Positions 7,458 to 15,851 of a DNA stretch of 64,000 nt are shown one piece after another; position 1 is the stretch's first letter; every line of letters starts with the position of its first letter. Both the position numbers and the translations under genes were made by a program. The notes below the pieces were generated by a model. It saw only the letters and a program-made list of their open reading frames with translations. It searched no databases and was not told the DNA's origin. The stretch lies in the NCBI GenBank assembly GCA_964391725.1, contig CAYMNB010000010.1, positions 1 to 64,000 of the forward strand, read 5' to 3'. The stretch is from SpSt-1165 sp964391725 (GTDB lineage: Bacteria > Chloroflexota > Anaerolineae > Anaerolineales > Anaerolineaceae).

Positions 7458-9272
7458 ATGGCAGCAAGCACCGAACCAACCAATAACGAACAAATGAACA
7501 TCGTTTTTGTCGGCCATGTCGATCATGGGAAAAGCACCGTGGTCGGCAGGTTGCTGGCCGAAACCGGCTCTCTGCCTGATGGAAAATTGGAGCAAATCCA
7601 GGCACGATGTGAACGCGAGTCACAGCCTTTCGAATACGCTTATCTGATTGATGCACTGAAGGAAGAACAGGCGCAATCGATCACCATCGATGCAGCCCGC
7701 GTCTTTTTCCATTCAAACAAACGCCATTACATCATCATCGATGCCCCTGGCCATATCGAATTCATCAAAAACATGGTAACTGGCGCCTCTCGTGCTGAAG
7801 CGGCCGTGCTGGTCATCGATGCCAAAGAAGGCGTGCAGGAAAACTCGCGCCGCCACGGCTATTTGTTATGGATGCTGGGTATCCGCCAGATTGTAGTATT
7901 GATCAATAAAATGGACCTGGTCGATTTTGATGAAGGGGTGTTCAACAACGTAGTTGCAGATTATCAGCAATTTTTGGATGAATTGGGCATCAAACCTATG
8001 TTCTACATCCCGGTCAGCGGCATGCAGGGCGCAAATATTGCGGTTCACAACGAGGATACTGCCTGGTATCAGGCCGAGACTTTATTGGACGCGTTGGATT
8101 CGTTCCAGAAAGCCTCTCCGCCAGTCGATCTACCCTTCCGCATGCCTGTGCAGGATATTTACAAGTTCACACAATATGGTGATTCACGCCGTATCGTCGC
8201 CGGTAGCGTCTCGTCAGGAAAACTGGCGATTGGCGACCGGGTTATCTTCTATCCATCAGGAAAAGTATCCACTGTTAACTCTTTTGAAGCCTACGCGGCT
8301 GAACAGCCTGGTGAAGTCATCAGTGGCTCCGCCACCGGCTTCACCCTGACCAAACAAATTTACATCCAGCGCGGCGAAATCGCCAGCAAAGTGGACGAAC
8401 CACCCCCCTATGTTTCAAAACGACTGCGTGTCAGTTTGGTCTGGCTGGGGCAAAAACCCATGGTTCCCCAAAAGCAATATCATTTGAAACTGGGCACCGC
8501 CAAGATCCGCTGCACCATCGAGCACATCGATAAGATCATTGACGCCTCCGATTATTCAAGCACGGAAAAAGACCGCATCGAACATCATGATGTCGCTCAA
8601 TGCGTCCTTCTGCTTCACGCCCCCATCGCTTGCGATCTCTCAGAAAGCCTGGCTGACACCAGCCGTTTTGTCATCGTCGATGACTATGAAATCCGCGGTG
8701 GCGGCATCGTTTTGGAAGCCTTGCCCGATGAAGGAAGTCAAATTCGCGAAGCTGTCTTTTTACGTGAACGCAAATGGATCGACAGCGCCGTTTCAATGTA
8801 CCAGCGTTCAGAGCGTTACAACCAGCGCTCATGCTTGATCATCGTCACCGGCACAGAAGAAAGCCGGCGCAAAGAAGTAGCCCATCAATTGGAGAAATCC
8901 CTCTTTCAATCGGGAAAATTCGTGTACTTTTTGGGCATCGGCTCCGTGATTTATGGGGTAGATGCAGACCTTAAGTTGTTTACCGCCACCGATGACCCGC
9001 AGGAACACATGCGCCGTCTGGCAGAAATTGCCCACATCTTCATCGATGCCGGGCTTATTTTGATTGTTACAGCACGCGAAATTGACCAGGCTGACCTCAA
9101 TCTGATCCGGTCCAGCATTGGTAATGAACGAGTAGAAGTGGTGTGGAATGGCAGTCGGGTTACAACGGACATCAATCCCGATTTTCAAATTGATGACGAC
9201 GATGATCTCAACACTTCAGTGACATCGATCAAGGGTCTGTTGATGGAACACGGGGTTATTTTCGCCCCTTAA
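7458..9272 (+). CDS. cysN: Sulfate adenylyltransferase GTPase subunit with a degenerate C-terminal APS-kinase-like domain
   Basis: Residues 1-450 are a CysN/EF-Tu-like GTPase: G1 GHVDHGKST, G3 DAPGH, G4 NKMD, then beta-barrel domains. GTP hydrolysis drives APS synthesis by CysD. The remaining 148 residues (457-604) follow the layout of the CysC domain of bifunctional CysNC/NodQ proteins, but the P-loop reads GTEESRRKE instead of GLSGSGKST, the LDGD loop reads LGIGS, and NIRR reads HMRR, so kinase activity is very unlikely. An acidic run of five Asp occurs near residue 580. An intact CysC is encoded two genes upstream, so the tail may now be structural or regulatory. The gene ends 22 bases from the convergent phaR-like gene. 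Confidence 0.9.
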   Translation: MAASTEPTNNEQMNIVFVGHVDHGKSTVVGRLLAETGSLPDGKLEQIQARCERESQPFEYAYLIDALKEEQAQSITIDAARVFFHSNKRHYIIIDAPGHIEFIKNMVTGASRAEAAVLVIDAKEGVQENSRRHGYLLWMLGIRQIVVLINKMDLVDFDEGVFNNVVADYQQFLDELGIKPMFYIPVSGMQGANIAVHNEDTAWYQAETLLDALDSFQKASPPVDLPFRMPVQDIYKFTQYGDSRRIVAGSVSSGKLAIGDRVIFYPSGKVSTVNSFEAYAAEQPGEVISGSATGFTLTKQIYIQRGEIASKVDEPPPYVSKRLRVSLVWLGQKPMVPQKQYHLKLGTAKIRCTIEHIDKIIDASDYSSTEKDRIEHHDVAQCVLLLHAPIACDLSESLADTSRFVIVDDYEIRGGGIVLEALPDEGSQIREAVFLRERKWIDSAVSMYQRSERYNQRSCLIIVTGTEESRRKEVAHQLEKSLFQSGKFVYFLGIGSVIYGVDADLKLFTATDDPQEHMRRLAEIAHIFIDAGLILIVTAREIDQADLNLIRSSIGNERVEVVWNGSRVTTDINPDFQIDDDDDLNTSVTSIKGLLMEHGVIFAP

Positions 9273-9294
9273 GATTGACGCTCAGATCCGCTAC

Positions 9295-9822
9295 TTATGA
9301 TTTGTTCTGCTCTATAGCCTGTAACTTTTCTTCAAGGGCATCGATCTGGTCGATTAATCGCTGCAAATCCTGCAAAGTTGCGGCAGGTTGGTCATCTTCA
9401 GTTTTCACCAGGGCCGGATGAAGGCGTGGATCAGTCAACATATCTACCAACCTTTTTCTTTCCATCTCACTGATGCGGTTCTGCTTCTTTAAGGTTTGCA
9501 ATCTGCGTTCGACTTCATTATCCGTGTAATTAATCGGATCCAAAAAGGCACGGATGCTCTCACTCATCGTATGAATGGTCAACCCGCTTAGTTGCACCAT
9601 GCGCTGCAACAGAACCTGAGGGATGCTTCCCAGATCTTGTTTCTCTTGTTGCGCCAAAATCTGTGTCAGCGTTGCCGTGGTAATATCTTCCCCGCTGGCA
9701 TGGTCAATCACCTGTACTTCATTCCCTTCTTGCATATATTGAGCTATATCTTCCAGCGTAACATAGCTGCGCGTATTGGTATTATACAACTTGCGGTTTG
9801 CATAGCGTTTAATTGTGACCAT
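9295..9822 (-). CDS. phaR: PhaR-like polyhydroxyalkanoate synthesis regulator
   Basis: The first 62 residues (MVTIKRYANRKLYNTNT and the following IAQYMQEGNEVQVID stretch) are the PHA-accumulation regulator DNA-binding domain. In other bacteria PhaR represses phasin genes and itself, and is titrated by nascent polyester granules. The rest of the 175 aa is helical and ends with a coiled-coil-like, Gln/Leu-rich segment. TAGGAGG precedes the ATG. The gene lies directly downstream of the phasin-like gene, with a strong hairpin between. No PHA synthase or thiolase gene is in the window, so polyester storage is inferred only from the pair. Confidence 0.82.
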   Translation of the reverse strand: MVTIKRYANRKLYNTNTRSYVTLEDIAQYMQEGNEVQVIDHASGEDITTATLTQILAQQEKQDLGSIPQVLLQRMVQLSGLTIHTMSESIRAFLDPINYTDNEVERRLQTLKKQNRISEMERKRLVDMLTDPRLHPALVKTEDDQPAATLQDLQRLIDQIDALEEKLQAIEQNKS

Positions 9823-9837
9823 ACCGGCCTCCTAAAG

Positions 9838-9870
9838 AACTACAGGCAGGGGAATTCCCTGCCTGTAGTT
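9838..9870 (-). other. Long perfect hairpin between phasin and phaR genes
   Basis: AACTACAGGCAGGG (9838-9851) pairs perfectly with 9857-9870 around a 5-base loop, a 14-bp stem. On the minus strand no U-tract follows; the phaR Shine-Dalgarno begins a few bases later. On the plus strand a T-run follows at 9879-9884, but nothing is transcribed toward it. It may dampen read-through, stabilise the phasin message or hide the phaR ribosome site. Confidence 0.6.
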
Positions 9871-9899
9871 ATACCAGCTTTTTTCGGTAAATCTTGTGA

Positions 9900-10301
9900 T
9901 TACTTTGCGGATTGCACCTTATCTAATTTTTCAGAAAGAGAATCAAGCTTTTCCTGCAGCGCATCTACATCTGCTTTGGTAGCAACTTTGATGGTGTTGC
10001 TGCGGCGGATTTTGCTGATGGTTTCTTTGGCCTCGGTCTCACGTTTGTCAACAATTTCTTTGATCAACTCTCGCGCCTCGTTCTCCGCCATCTCGCCGCG
10101 TTCAACCAGGCGGTTGATGAGCCCTACGACCTCTTCTTCAGCAACAACAGCCGCGCCTATCGCCGCAAGAAAAACGCGACGGAAAAGACCGCCCACCGTT
10201 TTGCTGGTTTCTTTGGCGGTATCAACCACCATTTCGGCTGCATGCTCGATGTTCCTCTTCTCTTCTTCAAATACATTGGATTTTTGTTCAGTTTTCGCCA
10301 T
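9900..10301 (-). CDS. Phasin-like polyhydroxyalkanoate granule-associated protein
   Basis: A 133 aa protein related to the PhaI/PhaF phasin family. It has an amphipathic helix, a short Ala/Gly/Val-rich hydrophobic segment (FLAAIGAAVVAEEEV, about residues 38-52), a long charged helix, and a C-terminal heptad-rich coiled coil (LQEKLDSLSEKLDKV). Phasins coat polyester granules and control their size. The frame is open back to 10406, but the ATG at 10301 has a canonical GGAGG seven bases upstream and begins MAKTEQKS, so it is the start. A TATAAT on the minus strand (10340-10335) is the likely -10. Confidence 0.75.
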   Translation of the reverse strand: MAKTEQKSNVFEEEKRNIEHAAEMVVDTAKETSKTVGGLFRRVFLAAIGAAVVAEEEVVGLINRLVERGEMAENEARELIKEIVDKRETEAKETISKIRRSNTIKVATKADVDALQEKLDSLSEKLDKVQSAK

Positions 10302-10334
10302 TCGATTCCTCCATAGATTGATGGTTATGTTCAT

Positions 10335-10340
10335 ATTATA
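10335..10340 (-). promoter_or_regulatory. -10 element for the phasin-like gene
   Basis: TATAAT on the minus strand, about 34 bases upstream of the ATG at 10301. The -35 is not convincing. PhaR-type repressors usually bind near such promoters; no clear palindrome is seen here. Confidence 0.4.
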
Positions 10341-10447
10341 ACGCATTGCGTCATAATAGCAAGCAAAAAAAGCAAAAAGCCACACAATTCTTGCCCAGAG
10401 ACACAACTCAAAGTTTATTTAGAAGGTTTTCCGTGTAAAATGAAAGC

Positions 10448-12184
10448 ATGCTAAACAACCTGCCCCCCATCAGGAACCTGCGCCGTTGGCGCGAGTTGCA
10501 GGCAATTCTTTTTCGATACGGTTTTGACTTCCTGATCGACACCAAAGAAGTCAGGACCATCCAATCGACTCTGAGAACCTTGCATCTGCCTGTGTCTATT
10601 CCCGAATCAAAACTCCATGAGCTGAGCACCCCGGAACGAGTACGCCGCATGCTGCAAGATATGGGGCCGACGTATGTCAAGCTGGGGCAAATCCTTTCCA
10701 GCCGTTCTGACTTTCTGCCAGATACGTGGGTGCAGGAATTATCCAAGTTGCAGGATGCTGTGCCGGCTTTTTCTTTCGAGGAAGTGGAACATATCCTTGA
10801 AGAAGAAATTGGCACAATTGAACAGTCCTTTTTATTCGTTGACCCTGAGCCGATCGCAGCTGCTTCCATTGGGCAGGTACACTACGCCATCCTTAATGAT
10901 TTCAGTCAAGTTGTGATCAAGGTCCAGCGGCCTAACATAGAAGCCAAAATCCAATCCGACCTGGAATTCGTGCGCGACGTTGCTAAATTACTGCACAACT
11001 CAGTCGATTGGGGCAAGAAATACGGTGTCGTCGGCCTGGCTGAAGAATTGATCCGAACCTTGATGGATGAATTGGATTACAACATTGAAGCCACCAATGC
11101 TGATCGGCTCCGCCGCAACATGGAAAAATTTCCCGAAATTCACGTCCCCTTTGTCTACTGGGATTACACCACCAAACGAGTATTGACCATGGAAGCCATT
11201 GATGGATACAAAATTAATGATCTTGAAAGTATCGCCACCCTTGACATTGACCGGGTGGGGCTTTCCAAAATCTTCATGCATTCGATTCTGCACCAGGCTT
11301 TTATCAATGGTTTCTTCCATGCCGACCCTCATCCCGGCAATTTAATGGTTGAGAAAAAAACCAAACGACTGGTGTATCTGGATACCGGCATGATGGGCAG
11401 CCTGCTGCCAGAACAACGCAATGCAATCGGTGAAGTGGTGCAGGCGATCATCAGGCGCGATACAGAGGAGATTCTGCGACTGGCTTTAATTTTAGGGACA
11501 CCTTTTCAGCAGATAAATGAGAACAAGCTCCGCCGCGACATGGATCACATGATCAATCACTACCTGGAAGCCCCCTTGGAACGGCTGGAGGTCACCCGCC
11601 TGCTCAGTGAAATTCTGGTCATGATCTTCGAAGCCGGCATCCGCCTGCCTCCAGTGCTGGGTGTGTCTGCCAAAGCCTTGCTGCAAGCAGAAGATGTAGC
11701 CCGTGTGTTAAACCCTGATGTGGTTGTGGTCGAGGTGATGAAAGACGTTGCCTACAGTGTTTACCTCCACCAGATCAACCCCGTCAACACTTTCTGGCAG
11801 ACCGTGAGTCTGGCCAAAGATACCCGTGATCTGGTCCGTGTGCTTCCGCGATCCATCACCAAAATTCTCACCAATTTGGTGCAGGGTGAACTCAAGGTAG
11901 GCATTCAAATCCTGGAACTCAGTGACATTATTTCCAACATTCTCATCATAGCCAACCGTTTGATTATGGGAGTCGTGCTGGTTGGCATGCTGGTTGGTTC
12001 CGCCCTTGCGATGAGTGTCCCGCGCTCCGATACACTCACGATTGTTCCCATTATCGGCGTCATTGGCTTTGTGATTGCCCTCAGTATCAGTTTAATGATG
12101 GTCCTGCAGGTCTGGAACACCATTGGGAAGACACGCCGCTGGTCACGCCGCCGTAAAAAAGATGAGAACAAACCCCTCGATTAG
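10448..12184 (+). CDS. ABC1/AarF/UbiB-family atypical kinase
   Basis: A 578 aa UbiB-family protein. It has the KxGQ motif (YVKLGQILSSRSDFLP, about residues 76-91), the Ala-rich loop AAASIGQVH that replaces the glycine loop, the VVIKVQRP lysine strand, and the catalytic-loop region FFHADPHPGNLM with YLDTGMMG as the DFG-like motif. Two hydrophobic helices at the C-terminus (about 500-560) suggest membrane anchoring. Relatives support quinone or isoprenoid-lipid metabolism through ATPase activity. No Shine-Dalgarno is evident; a TAAAAT ends six bases before the ATG, so a leaderless transcript is possible. It converges on rluB with only 4 bases between stops. Confidence 0.88.
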   Translation: MLNNLPPIRNLRRWRELQAILFRYGFDFLIDTKEVRTIQSTLRTLHLPVSIPESKLHELSTPERVRRMLQDMGPTYVKLGQILSSRSDFLPDTWVQELSKLQDAVPAFSFEEVEHILEEEIGTIEQSFLFVDPEPIAAASIGQVHYAILNDFSQVVIKVQRPNIEAKIQSDLEFVRDVAKLLHNSVDWGKKYGVVGLAEELIRTLMDELDYNIEATNADRLRRNMEKFPEIHVPFVYWDYTTKRVLTMEAIDGYKINDLESIATLDIDRVGLSKIFMHSILHQAFINGFFHADPHPGNLMVEKKTKRLVYLDTGMMGSLLPEQRNAIGEVVQAIIRRDTEEILRLALILGTPFQQINENKLRRDMDHMINHYLEAPLERLEVTRLLSEILVMIFEAGIRLPPVLGVSAKALLQAEDVARVLNPDVVVVEVMKDVAYSVYLHQINPVNTFWQTVSLAKDTRDLVRVLPRSITKILTNLVQGELKVGIQILELSDIISNILIIANRLIMGVVLVGMLVGSALAMSVPRSDTLTIVPIIGVIGFVIALSISLMMVLQVWNTIGKTRRWSRRRKKDENKPLD

Positions 12185-12188
12185 GTTC

Positions 12189-13001
12189 CTAACGCTTCGG
12201 TTTGGGTTTGTTGGTTGGTTTTGAGAAGGGCTTCTTGCCATTTCTGCTGGGAAATTTTCTTCGGCTTGAGGGAGGTTCAACGAAAGATTTTCCACTTCTC
12301 AGTGCATTGACCTCTTCAACCGACAAAAACCGCCAATCCTTTGGCTTCATGTTGCCCAAAGTCAAGGTGCCAATACGGGTGCGGATAATTCTCACGACCG
12401 GCAGCCCCAGCAAACGGCAAGTCTCGCGGATCTGGCGTTTGCGGCCTTCCGAAAGGATCACCTGCAGCCAGGCGCCTTTACCATGAACCTTGGTCACTTT
12501 GACTTTCGCACCACGCGTGCGATAGCCATCTTCCATGACAATACCGCGCCTGAATTTCTGCAGTTGTTCATCGTCAGGGCGCACAGCGACCAGCACCGCA
12601 TACTCTTTTTCATGCCCAAAACGCGGATGAGACAACTGCTGTTTCAGATCGCCGTCATTGGTCAGCAGTATCAACCCTTCGCTTTCAAAATCAAGCCTGC
12701 CCACAGAAAACAAATGGTCAGAATCAGGGACGACATCATGGATGGTGGGACGGTGCTCGTTTTTGGGCTCACGGTCAGAGAGCATTTTCCGTGGCTTGTA
12801 GAGTGCGATATATACCTTCTGTTCAATGGCTGGTATCTCTCGATTGTCTATCTGAATGGCGTCCTTCACAGGGTCAGCTTTGTCACCCAACACAGCCACT
12901 TTGCCATTGACCTTCACCCGGCCAGCTTCAATAAACGCCTCACAGGCTCTTCTTGATCCGAAGCCTGCCTGCGCCAATATTTTCTGAACTCTCTCCTGCA
13001 T
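12189..13001 (-). CDS. rluB: 23S rRNA pseudouridine synthase, RluB/RsuA family
   Basis: An N-terminal S4 RNA-binding domain (MQERVQKILAQAGFGSRRAC...) is followed by a pseudouridine synthase domain with the catalytic Asp in SVGRLDFESEGLILLTNDG. The C-terminal tail is rich in Lys, Pro, Ser and Arg (about 240-270), as in many RluB proteins. AGGAAGG precedes the ATG. The gene sits 12 bases downstream of scpB, the common scpB-rluB arrangement, but scpA is not adjacent. Confidence 0.9.
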   Translation of the reverse strand: MQERVQKILAQAGFGSRRACEAFIEAGRVKVNGKVAVLGDKADPVKDAIQIDNREIPAIEQKVYIALYKPRKMLSDREPKNEHRPTIHDVVPDSDHLFSVGRLDFESEGLILLTNDGDLKQQLSHPRFGHEKEYAVLVAVRPDDEQLQKFRRGIVMEDGYRTRGAKVKVTKVHGKGAWLQVILSEGRKRQIRETCRLLGLPVVRIIRTRIGTLTLGNMKPKDWRFLSVEEVNALRSGKSFVEPPSSRRKFPSRNGKKPFSKPTNKPKPKR

Positions 13002-13013
13002 GGAATAACCTTC

Positions 13014-13613
13014 CTAATCTTTCAGCAACTGACCATTGCCGTTGCGGTTCCCATTTTCATGGATGTCATCCTGCACAAACTTCGGCATCTCCGCAATTGA
13101 GGTCAATCCAAAGTGCTGCAGGAATTCCAGTGTTGTGGCATACAACACTGGCCTGCCAGGTGTTTCATCTCGCCCTACTTCTTCTACCAACCCCTTATTC
13201 AGCAAGGTACGGATAACCCCGTCACTATTCACGCCGCGGATAGCATCGATGGCAGGTCGCGTTATCGGTTGCCGGTAACAGACAATGGTCAGGGTTTCGA
13301 TGGCCGCCCGGCTCAATTTTGAATACGAATCAAGTCCCAGAAATTTCTCAACTGCGTGGGCTTGCTCTGGTGAGGTTGTCAATTGTATTCTACCGCGGCT
13401 TTTTTGCAACGACAGGCCGCTGTTAATATACTTTTCTGCCAGCATCGATAATGCTGCATCAACCATCGATTCGGTTTGACCGACAGCCGAGGCAATTTGA
13501 GCCGCAGAAACCGGTTCACCTGCCACAAACAGAATCGCTTCAACCGCCGCCAACAGACTGAGATAGGAAGAATCATCCACTGCTGTCTGAGTACCTTCAA
13601 TCAAATCGCTCAT
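13014..13613 (-). CDS. scpB: Segregation and condensation protein B
   Basis: ScpB is the winged-helix kite subunit of the SMC-ScpAB condensin complex. The 199 aa protein has the family core: AVEAILFVAGEPVSAAQIA near the start, then LTTSPEQAHAVEKFLG, LSRAAIETLTIVCYRQPITRPAIDAIRGVNSDGVIRTL, and GRPVLYATTLEFLQHFGL at the end. The partner scpA is not next to it here. It is divergent from the lipoprotein gene at 13629, and the two start codons are only 15 bases apart, so both promoters must lie inside the opposite gene or overlap the gap. Confidence 0.92.
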   Translation of the reverse strand: MSDLIEGTQTAVDDSSYLSLLAAVEAILFVAGEPVSAAQIASAVGQTESMVDAALSMLAEKYINSGLSLQKSRGRIQLTTSPEQAHAVEKFLGLDSYSKLSRAAIETLTIVCYRQPITRPAIDAIRGVNSDGVIRTLLNKGLVEEVGRDETPGRPVLYATTLEFLQHFGLTSIAEMPKFVQDDIHENGNRNGNGQLLKD

Positions 13614-13621
13614 GCTATAAT
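13613..13621 (+). promoter_or_regulatory. Extended -10 promoter, probably giving a leaderless lipoprotein mRNA
   Basis: TGCTATAAT ends seven bases before the ATG at 13629. Transcription would therefore start at or within a base or two of the A of the start codon. No Shine-Dalgarno can fit. The element lies exactly between the divergent scpB and lipoprotein starts. Confidence 0.55.
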
Positions 13622-13628
13622 ACTACCC

Positions 13629-14210
13629 ATGAAATCACTGAATCTCAACAAAAAACCACTGTTGTTAATATCTATCATAATAACACTTGTAACCCTCGCC
13701 TGTCGTGCTGCTGCCGACATACCGTCCGCCAGTGCCTTTCCTGCTCCAGAAGTTTCCCAGCAAAGCGCTGACAAAGTGGAAGCCTTGTTAGAAGATGTTC
13801 AGGAACAAAGCGGATCTTTTGCTTTCACCATCACCGACCAGGAAATGACCTCTTATCTTACACTCAAAATGGCGGAAAATCAAGAAAGCCCGCCGATTGA
13901 GAACCTCAATGTCGTTTTTTCAGACAACCAGGTATTCGTGTATGGGGATGTATTTGTGCAAAACTTGGGTATGAAACTGCCTGCCGTGCTTGCTATCGCA
14001 GGCAGAGTTGACACAAATGGAACCCTGCAATTCGAGCTGATCTCCGCCCAGGTGGGCAAAATCAATATGCCTGCCTTTGTACAAGATCAAATTTCGAAGG
14101 TAACCACAGGGGCGATGAATTCGCAATTTTCCAAGTATTTGAGTGGATATCGTATTGACAATCTGTATATTGACCAGGGCATGCTCACCGTTTCAGGCGG
14201 AAAACGTTAA
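13629..14210 (+). CDS. Lipoprotein of unknown function
   Basis: The frame is open from 13476, but the ATG at 13629 gives a textbook lipoprotein signal: Lys-rich start, hydrophobic stretch, and lipobox TLAC with the acylated Cys at residue 25 (193 aa). The mature part is mixed alpha/beta with a central segment alternating hydrophobic residues (NVVFSDNQVFVYGDVFVQ), suggesting a beta-sheet barrel or cup domain exposed outside the membrane. I recognise no catalytic motif. It is followed after 9 bases by a second lipoprotein gene, so they are probably co-transcribed. Confidence 0.72.
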   Translation: MKSLNLNKKPLLLISIIITLVTLACRAAADIPSASAFPAPEVSQQSADKVEALLEDVQEQSGSFAFTITDQEMTSYLTLKMAENQESPPIENLNVVFSDNQVFVYGDVFVQNLGMKLPAVLAIAGRVDTNGTLQFELISAQVGKINMPAFVQDQISKVTTGAMNSQFSKYLSGYRIDNLYIDQGMLTVSGGKR

Positions 14211-14219
14211 TCACCCGAC

Positions 14220-15806
14220 ATGAATGCTTTACGTAAGATTCTGAGAACATTCACCATCACCTGTCTACTGCTGGGCGCTGTTCTCGCCAGCTGTACGGCG
14301 GGGGCAAATGCCAGCGAACAAGCTCGCATAGCCACGATCATTGTTGATGGGACAAGTATAGAAAGCGCTTTTAATATAGGTGATTCTGTGTTAAACGTAC
14401 TGGACAAAGCTGGTGTATCTCTTGGAAATCAAGACCAGGTTGAGCCCCCCTCCTTCACCATCTTGACTCGTGATACCACCATCAACATCGTGCGGGTAAC
14501 TGAAGAATTCATCACCACTGAAGAAACCATTCCGTTTACCAGCCAGACGGTTAAGAATGAAACCCTGCCAGAAGGCCAGACACTTCTGATTCAAAAAGGT
14601 CAAAATGGCACATTGGCGATCACTACCAGAGTGGTGTATGAAGACAACATTGAAACAATGCGTTCAGAATATACCCGCATAATAACAGAAGCCGCCAAGC
14701 CTGAAATTGTCATGGTTGGCGTGCAGACTCCCTTCAGCCCCATTCCTATCGAAGGGAAGATCGCCTACATTACCACCGGCAATGCCTGGTTGATGGAGAC
14801 CAACACCGGCAATCGCCGCCCTGTGGTCACCACGGGTGATCTGGATGGCCACATTTTAGAAATATCAACAGACGGTCAATGGCTCCTATTTTCAAGATCA
14901 GTGGAGGAAGAAGAGACTGACAATATCAACGCTCTTTTTGTCGTCGATCTTACCAATCAAACGGCTGAACCATTCGCCATAAATGCAAAAAATGTAATTC
15001 ATTTTGCCGACTGGGTGCCTGGAAAAACCCGTACAATTACTTACTCGACCGTTGAACCCAGAGGGGCTACGGATTGGTTGGCGAATAATGACCTTTACCA
15101 GGTTACTTTTACCGCGGCTGGCGCGGTGTTAACCAACGAACCCATCCTTGACACATCCAAAGTAGGAGTAAATTTCTGGTGGGGTACCGATTTTGCCTGG
15201 TCAGCCGATGGCTCACGTATAGCCTATGCCAAGCCAGATTCAATCGGATTGGTGAATGTCAATGGCGGAACTATCCAACCCCTCTATACCTACACTCCTT
15301 ATGAACCAAACCTCGATTGGCGCTGGTTGGCTCCGCTGGCATGGTCACCTGACTACAACGCCCTCTTTACTGTTCGCCACAATCCAGCCAGTAAAGAGTC
15401 CTATCAGAAATTTAACCTGTCAGTCTTGCTGCCAGACGATAACTTGTTGATCGATTTGGTAGAGGATGCGGGCATGTTCGCTTTCCCCGCGCCATCGCCG
15501 ATGAATCAATCAGGGCGCTTTACAGTGGCCTATCTGCAGGCATTGTTTCCTGATCGCAGTGATACCTCCCGCTATCGCTTGATGATAATGGATCGCGATG
15601 GGTCCAATCGCATAGAACTTTTTCCGCCCGAAGGCTCATTGGGGCTCAGTCCGCAGACGGTGCAGTGGGAACCGCCCAATATAACCCAAAAAGGCGGTAA
15701 AATTGCATTAATCTATCAAGGCAATATCTATCTATACGATCTGGAAACAGACCGGGCGATTCAGGTTACAGGCGATGGATCAATAAGTCGCCTTGATTGG
15801 CAATAA
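14220..15806 (+). CDS. Lipoprotein with DUF348 and G5-like domains and a TolB-like beta-propeller
   Basis: The lipobox LASC places the lipid Cys at residue 25. Residues about 38-80 resemble the ubiquitin-like DUF348 domain (IIVDGTSIESAFNIGDSV), then a G5-like strand-rich segment to about 165 (TEETIPFTSQTVKNETLPEG). From about 180 to 528 comes a WD40/TolB-type propeller with repeated AYITTGNAW-, DGQWLLFS- and WSADGSRIAYAK-like blades. DUF348 and G5 domains are typical of Rpf-like and wall-binding proteins of Gram-positive bacteria. Joining them to a propeller suggests a cell-envelope adhesin or sensor, not an enzyme. No Shine-Dalgarno is visible; it may be coupled to the upstream gene. Confidence 0.75.
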   Translation: MNALRKILRTFTITCLLLGAVLASCTAGANASEQARIATIIVDGTSIESAFNIGDSVLNVLDKAGVSLGNQDQVEPPSFTILTRDTTINIVRVTEEFITTEETIPFTSQTVKNETLPEGQTLLIQKGQNGTLAITTRVVYEDNIETMRSEYTRIITEAAKPEIVMVGVQTPFSPIPIEGKIAYITTGNAWLMETNTGNRRPVVTTGDLDGHILEISTDGQWLLFSRSVEEEETDNINALFVVDLTNQTAEPFAINAKNVIHFADWVPGKTRTITYSTVEPRGATDWLANNDLYQVTFTAAGAVLTNEPILDTSKVGVNFWWGTDFAWSADGSRIAYAKPDSIGLVNVNGGTIQPLYTYTPYEPNLDWRWLAPLAWSPDYNALFTVRHNPASKESYQKFNLSVLLPDDNLLIDLVEDAGMFAFPAPSPMNQSGRFTVAYLQALFPDRSDTSRYRLMIMDRDGSNRIELFPPEGSLGLSPQTVQWEPPNITQKGGKIALIYQGNIYLYDLETDRAIQVTGDGSISRLDWQ

Positions 15807-15851
15807 ATTCAAGCCTGGCACATGGGTGCCAGAATTACCAAAGGGAGAATG

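Noticed and set aside
9592..10341. A 249-codon plus-strand frame across phaR and phasin
   Set aside because: Covers two well-supported minus-strand genes and an intergenic hairpin; Ser-rich composition is typical of antisense frames.
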